DNA of 64,000 nt, from assembly GCA_026413225.1 (NCBI GenBank), contig CM048557.1:65834987-65898986 (forward strand). The letters run 5' to 3'. Source of the stretch: Otis tarda (Eukaryota > Chordata > Aves > Otidiformes > Otididae). Below, piece after piece: positions 60,670 to 64,000 of this stretch. The position numbers and the translations under genes were made by a program. Under the pieces are notes generated by a model. That model saw only the letters and a program-made list of their open reading frames with translations. It was not told the origin of the DNA and did not search any database. Every line of letters starts with the position of its first letter. Within the stretch, counting starts at the first letter, position 1.

Positions 60670-61989
60670 CTGAACACCACAGGGGAAAAAAAAAAAAGTT
60701 CTTCCTATTAGAGAAAGTCATTGTAATATTTTCCATTAATATTAAATAAAAAGTGTTAACCTCCATTTTTTAATATATATTAAGTCTTTATTTACCCACT
60801 TTAAAAATACACGTTGATAAATGCCCCTACAACAAAACACACACATGCACTAAGGTGTGCCACTTGAGTTCTGTAAGCGTTTCCACTAATTGTCCATCAA
60901 AGCTAAGTTTCAAATTATTCATAACTTTCTTCATAAGTAAACCATGGTTTGAAATCAGATTTCAAGTCCCACATCCAATAACATTGGCCTAGGGCTTTTA
61001 TTACCGCTTATAAATAGTTGAAGCAAAATAATTCCATCAGAATTATAATTCGATTAGATGTTTTAAAAAATTAAATGGAAGACGTTCAAAGGATTATTTT
61101 TAAAATGGCTTGAAGGAAGAATTTGTCTATACTAGGGTGGAGCAACTGTAATTGCATATATTGTAGACGTGCAGGTTTTTAGATTCCTATTCTTAGTATG
61201 TAAGATTAAAACTGGTACATATCTCACTCTACCACCTCCACAAACTTATTATTTCCTAAAACAATTCTGTATGGCAGTAATATGCACTGTTTGTGTTACT
61301 CCAACACTGACTTGAACTACAAAAAAAAAAAAAAAATTCTTTCCCTGTCACGCAACACCCTTAAGACTTTTAACAAACACTGTTAAAATTAATCTCCAAA
61401 AATAGCGTGGTTATGCATGGATAATACATAGTGTCCTTCAGAAAATCACTCTCTCTTACAGACTAGCTTAAAGCCTATCTCAAACCAGGCCATTTTAACA
61501 TTGAAAATCTCTATTTTTTTCACATTTGTATGATCTTAACTTTGTATTATCTTTCAGTTCTCCTCTAGTACCCCTGCATTTCCTCTAGTACCCCTGCATT
61601 CATGCGTATGAATCACCGCCACCTATCACAACATTATGAATATTTTGTTGCTGAACAGCATTCTATAAAGCAATTAAGATTCAGTTGACTACATAATACG
61701 CACATTGTAATGCTCTTGGCAAATAAAAATTTAAATAAATAATCGCAAGGATTCTGATGACTTAACCACAGATACATTTCCAATCCTTTCAGTGCACCCC
61801 AACAATGCCGTAACTATGTACACAGATTTATACACACTATATATAAACATTTGGAAATTTGAGGAATTTGGTAGTAATGAAAACCAAATTTTAAAAAATA
61901 AATAATTTATTATACATCAGTATAGAACAATACTTAAAAGTGATGTGCTTAACTGAAAGAACTACGTTTGCTTATTGACATTGATTTAC
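60670..61989 (-). other. Intron with a 20-base tandem duplication
   Basis: 1.3 kb of AT-rich intron with several short A/T runs and one perfect tandem duplication (61,561-61,600). No exon-like segment accepted. Confidence 0.55.
61561..61600. repeat. Perfect 20-base tandem duplication
   Basis: TCCTCTAGTACCCCTGCATT occurs twice head to tail with no mismatch. Identity suggests a recent event or an assembly artefact. It lies in an intron. Confidence 0.95.
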
Positions 61990-62077
61990 CTTTTTGGTGC
62001 ACCTCTTCAGATTTCCTTCTCACGTGAATAACTCGAGGTCTCACAGTCTCAACTTGTGCAGCTCCCTGGCTTTCCTC
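61990..62077 (-). CDS. Coding exon (88 bases, phase 0 to 1)
   Basis: The acceptor is TGCTTGATATTTAG and the donor AAAAG|GTAAAT. Only phase 0 is open; the other frames have stops. The peptide begins EESQGAAQVETV, continues RPRVIHVRRKSEEVHQK and leaves one base. The middle is strongly basic (RPRVIHVRRK) and could be a nuclear localisation or nucleic-acid contact patch; this is inference. It is the first secure exon within the window. Confidence 0.75.
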
Positions 62078-63994
62078 CTAAATATCAAGCATTAAAATAG
62101 TATTACAAATCTAAGTTTTGATAGAAAAGCACAGTAAAATTATGTGGAGCTTCAAGAAACATCCAAAGAGGTTTTTAAAAATTCATTAAAGGATAGGCAC
62201 TTGTTCTCCTTCTTTTCGACTTCAAAAGAATTCAGATCTGAATTGCGATGCTATTTCCTCTAGACAAATATCCTGGGAGCAGGAGGTGTGGCAAAGCGCC
62301 ATTTAGACCTGAAGACACAGGAAACCCTCAATTTCTACTCAAAGCATGTGGCGAAAAGAACATAAGATTTCTCTGGCTTTCTTCAATACCCAGGACTTCT
62401 CCCTAGGTATTATCTGATTCTAATATATTCTACTATATAATCATATTATTATCTCCTGAGTAAAAACAGAAAGTTGAAAGGGAAAAGAAAAATAAAAATT
62501 TCAGCACGCAGGTTGGAAAACCCATGCCAAGTATAAAATATATTTCCTTCATCATGTTTTTAAAACCATTTTGCTGCTCTTCAGGACCTAGGTCTGCAAC
62601 AACGTCTACAGGAAAAAAACAGTTTCTTAGAAGCAACGAACACTCTGTGCGTTAAAAAGGGAGACATCATACTTGTCAAGTACGCTTGTCATCTTACGCG
62701 TTAACTGGAAGAGGAATTGTGGCCCAAGGACATTCCACTACATGTAGGCAGGAAACACGGGAAGTGCAAAACAGAGTCATGGAGTCCTAGAGGACTTAAA
62801 GAAGCATTCTCTAAGACAGACAAATTTTATTTCATCAGTTATTCTCTGGATTCCATAGATGAATATAAGATTTTAAATTAAGATTTTTAAAGAAGGAGGA
62901 ACATGAGAAAGATCATAAAGGTTTGCATATTACACAGGATTTGGAGCCTATGGACACAATTGCTGTACGGCTTCTGGGAAAATTACATGGCCTGCGAAGC
63001 AATGGAACAGGTATTCTCTTCAAGACATGATGACAAAGTACTCGTGGTATTTTTCCTCACCAAAAGCTAAAAAGGAAGAAAATGAAAGTATGCTTCAGTT
63101 CTGTAAGAGAAATCCTCCACTATTGTGGAGGCCACAAGTGAAACAAACAACCAAAAATATAGATGAAAACAAGAAAATTTTCATGTCTGGCTAATAATAA
63201 GTATGGAACCAACTACACAATCAGGGCTTCCCATTTCTTCCAGCTAACAACTGTCTCCTACAATAACAGGAATATCAACAGTAATGATATTTCTTCTCAT
63301 GCTCTTAGTGATCATTTAAGCCAGTGTTGCAAAAATCGGATGGAACAAAAAGATAAGCCATTCAGTCACTGGCTTCTCCTCAACGGCTGCATGGACATGT
63401 TGACACACACCAGTGAACAAAGCATAAAAAGGGCTATGCTAGTAGATAGCACAACATCTCTAACACACACCAACACAATCTCACCAGCACAGCAACGAGC
63501 TTAAGCTGACAGAAGTGAACGTGCATGCATCTGAGATCTAGCTGGTATCTTCACAAGGCACTATGTGCCTGGATACACCAGTTAGGACTGGCACGAACTC
63601 AGGCACCTCTGCACACCGGGACGTTGACCAACCCTGTTCATTGTTTAAAGCTGACAAGGTAAGAAAGAGTTGAGTTCTGAAAGCAGGAAGGCAAAGGCCA
63701 CCAATGTTACAGAAGATTAAATGTAAGTAGCATAACAGTCTACTCATAAAAATGCTTCAAATGCACTCATGTTTTGCTTTGGATTTTTAATAAGACAAAG
63801 CAAAAAACAGTTTGAACTGAACTGAGGTGCAAACAGAAGTAGAGATAACACATAGATTCATAACCTACAATTATGCATTCCTGGAAGATAAAAAAACCAT
63901 GTCTTTTGAAATACTAAACATGAAAGCTAATAAGAATATCAAAGTGACAATCTCACTTAAAAAATGTTGATTGTATAAAAACATTCATACTTAC
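62078..63994 (-). other. Upstream intron region
   Basis: 1.9 kb upstream of the 61,990 exon. It holds one likely exon (62,522-62,605) and a 37-base alternative at 62,201-62,237 (phase 1 to 2) that has a fair acceptor and a weak GTGCCT donor. The connection between 62,522 and 61,990 is not in phase with either splice choice seen, so an exon is missing or misread here. Confidence 0.45.
62522..62605 (-). CDS. Probable coding exon, 3' border uncertain
   Basis: A very good acceptor (AACTGTTTTTTTCCTGTAG) opens a phase 1 frame: VVADLGPEEQQNGFKNMM, then KEIYFILGMG. The other two frames have stops. The donor is unclear. ATGG|GTTTTC gives phase 1 out, which does not match the phase 0 entry of the 61,990 exon, and earlier weak donors also give phase 1. 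The acceptor and peptide look real; the end coordinate (left) is provisional. Confidence 0.45.
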
Positions 63995-64000
63995 ATAAGA
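63995..64000 (-). CDS. Possible exon end at the window edge
   Basis: On the minus strand TCTTAT is followed by GTAAGTATG, a near-consensus donor, at the last bases of the window. If real, an upstream exon of the same gene ends at 63,995 and continues beyond the right edge. Six bases are too few to test the frame. Confidence 0.3.

Larger units (their letters stand above)
37710..64000 (-). other. Multi-exon protein gene of unrecognised family (3' part)
   Basis: Span of one minus-strand gene whose 5' end lies beyond the right edge. Its exons are listed one by one as CDS entries. The case for a single gene is that about 16 short open segments, most with good GT and AG borders, join in consistent phase and finish in a terminal exon with a stop and AATAAA signals. 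The visible product is about 530 residues, mostly mixed alpha/beta in character with no transmembrane segment or signal peptide seen. The C-terminus is Ser/Thr/Asp-rich. I do not recognise the protein. Introns range from about 77 bases to several kb. Some internal exons (marked lower) could be replaced by alternatives of the same phase. Confidence 0.75.

Overview
This window is nuclear genomic DNA from a vertebrate, most likely a bird. The main evidence is at least five CR1 LINE 3' ends that finish in ATTCTATG-type octamers. The window also has long non-coding stretches, small exons with GT-AG borders, and no dense gene packing or operons. No rRNA gene, convincing tRNA, CRISPR array or prokaryotic feature was seen. 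The exons below were found by reading splice sites, open frames and phase by eye; none was checked by alignment or transcript data.

Positions 1 to about 37,700 look like a gene desert of fairly balanced base composition. This part holds two plus-strand CR1 copies (1-373 and about 23,512-24,047), one minus-strand CR1 (about 8,064-8,250), short tandem repeats, and several homeobox-core-rich AT stretches that could be conserved regulatory elements. One isolated plus-strand open segment between good splice sites (24,821-24,900, coiled-coil-like) is a weak exon candidate. Most open frames in this part look like chance.

Positions about 37,700 to 64,000 are more AT-rich. They are occupied by one multi-exon gene on the minus strand, of which the 3' part is visible. 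About 16 core exons plus several optional ones run from a donor at the right edge (63,994/63,995) or from 62,605 down to a stop codon at 37,958-37,960, followed by two AATAAA signals. Reading phases agree from exon to exon across the core chain (0-1, 1-2, 2-2, 2-0, 0-1, 1-0, 0-0, 0-1, 1-1, 1-1, 1-2, 2-0, 0-1, 1-0, 0-1, 1-2, 2-2, 2-1 or 2-0, then stop). That agreement is the strongest evidence that this is one real gene. The predicted product has about 530 visible residues and ends in a Ser/Thr/Asp-rich tail with a final T-D-T-F. I do not recognise the family and assign no symbol.

The oddest feature of the gene is at 54,411-54,438. Two convincing coding segments there are separated by only 28 bases that begin with GTAAGA and end with a pyrimidine tract and TTAG. 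This is too short for a normal intron and not a multiple of three, so it may be an assembly indel, a frameshift, or mutually exclusive exons. Other points of interest are an 18-base microexon, a 77-base intron, a perfect 20-base tandem duplication in the 5' intron region, and a CTCF-like site in an intron.
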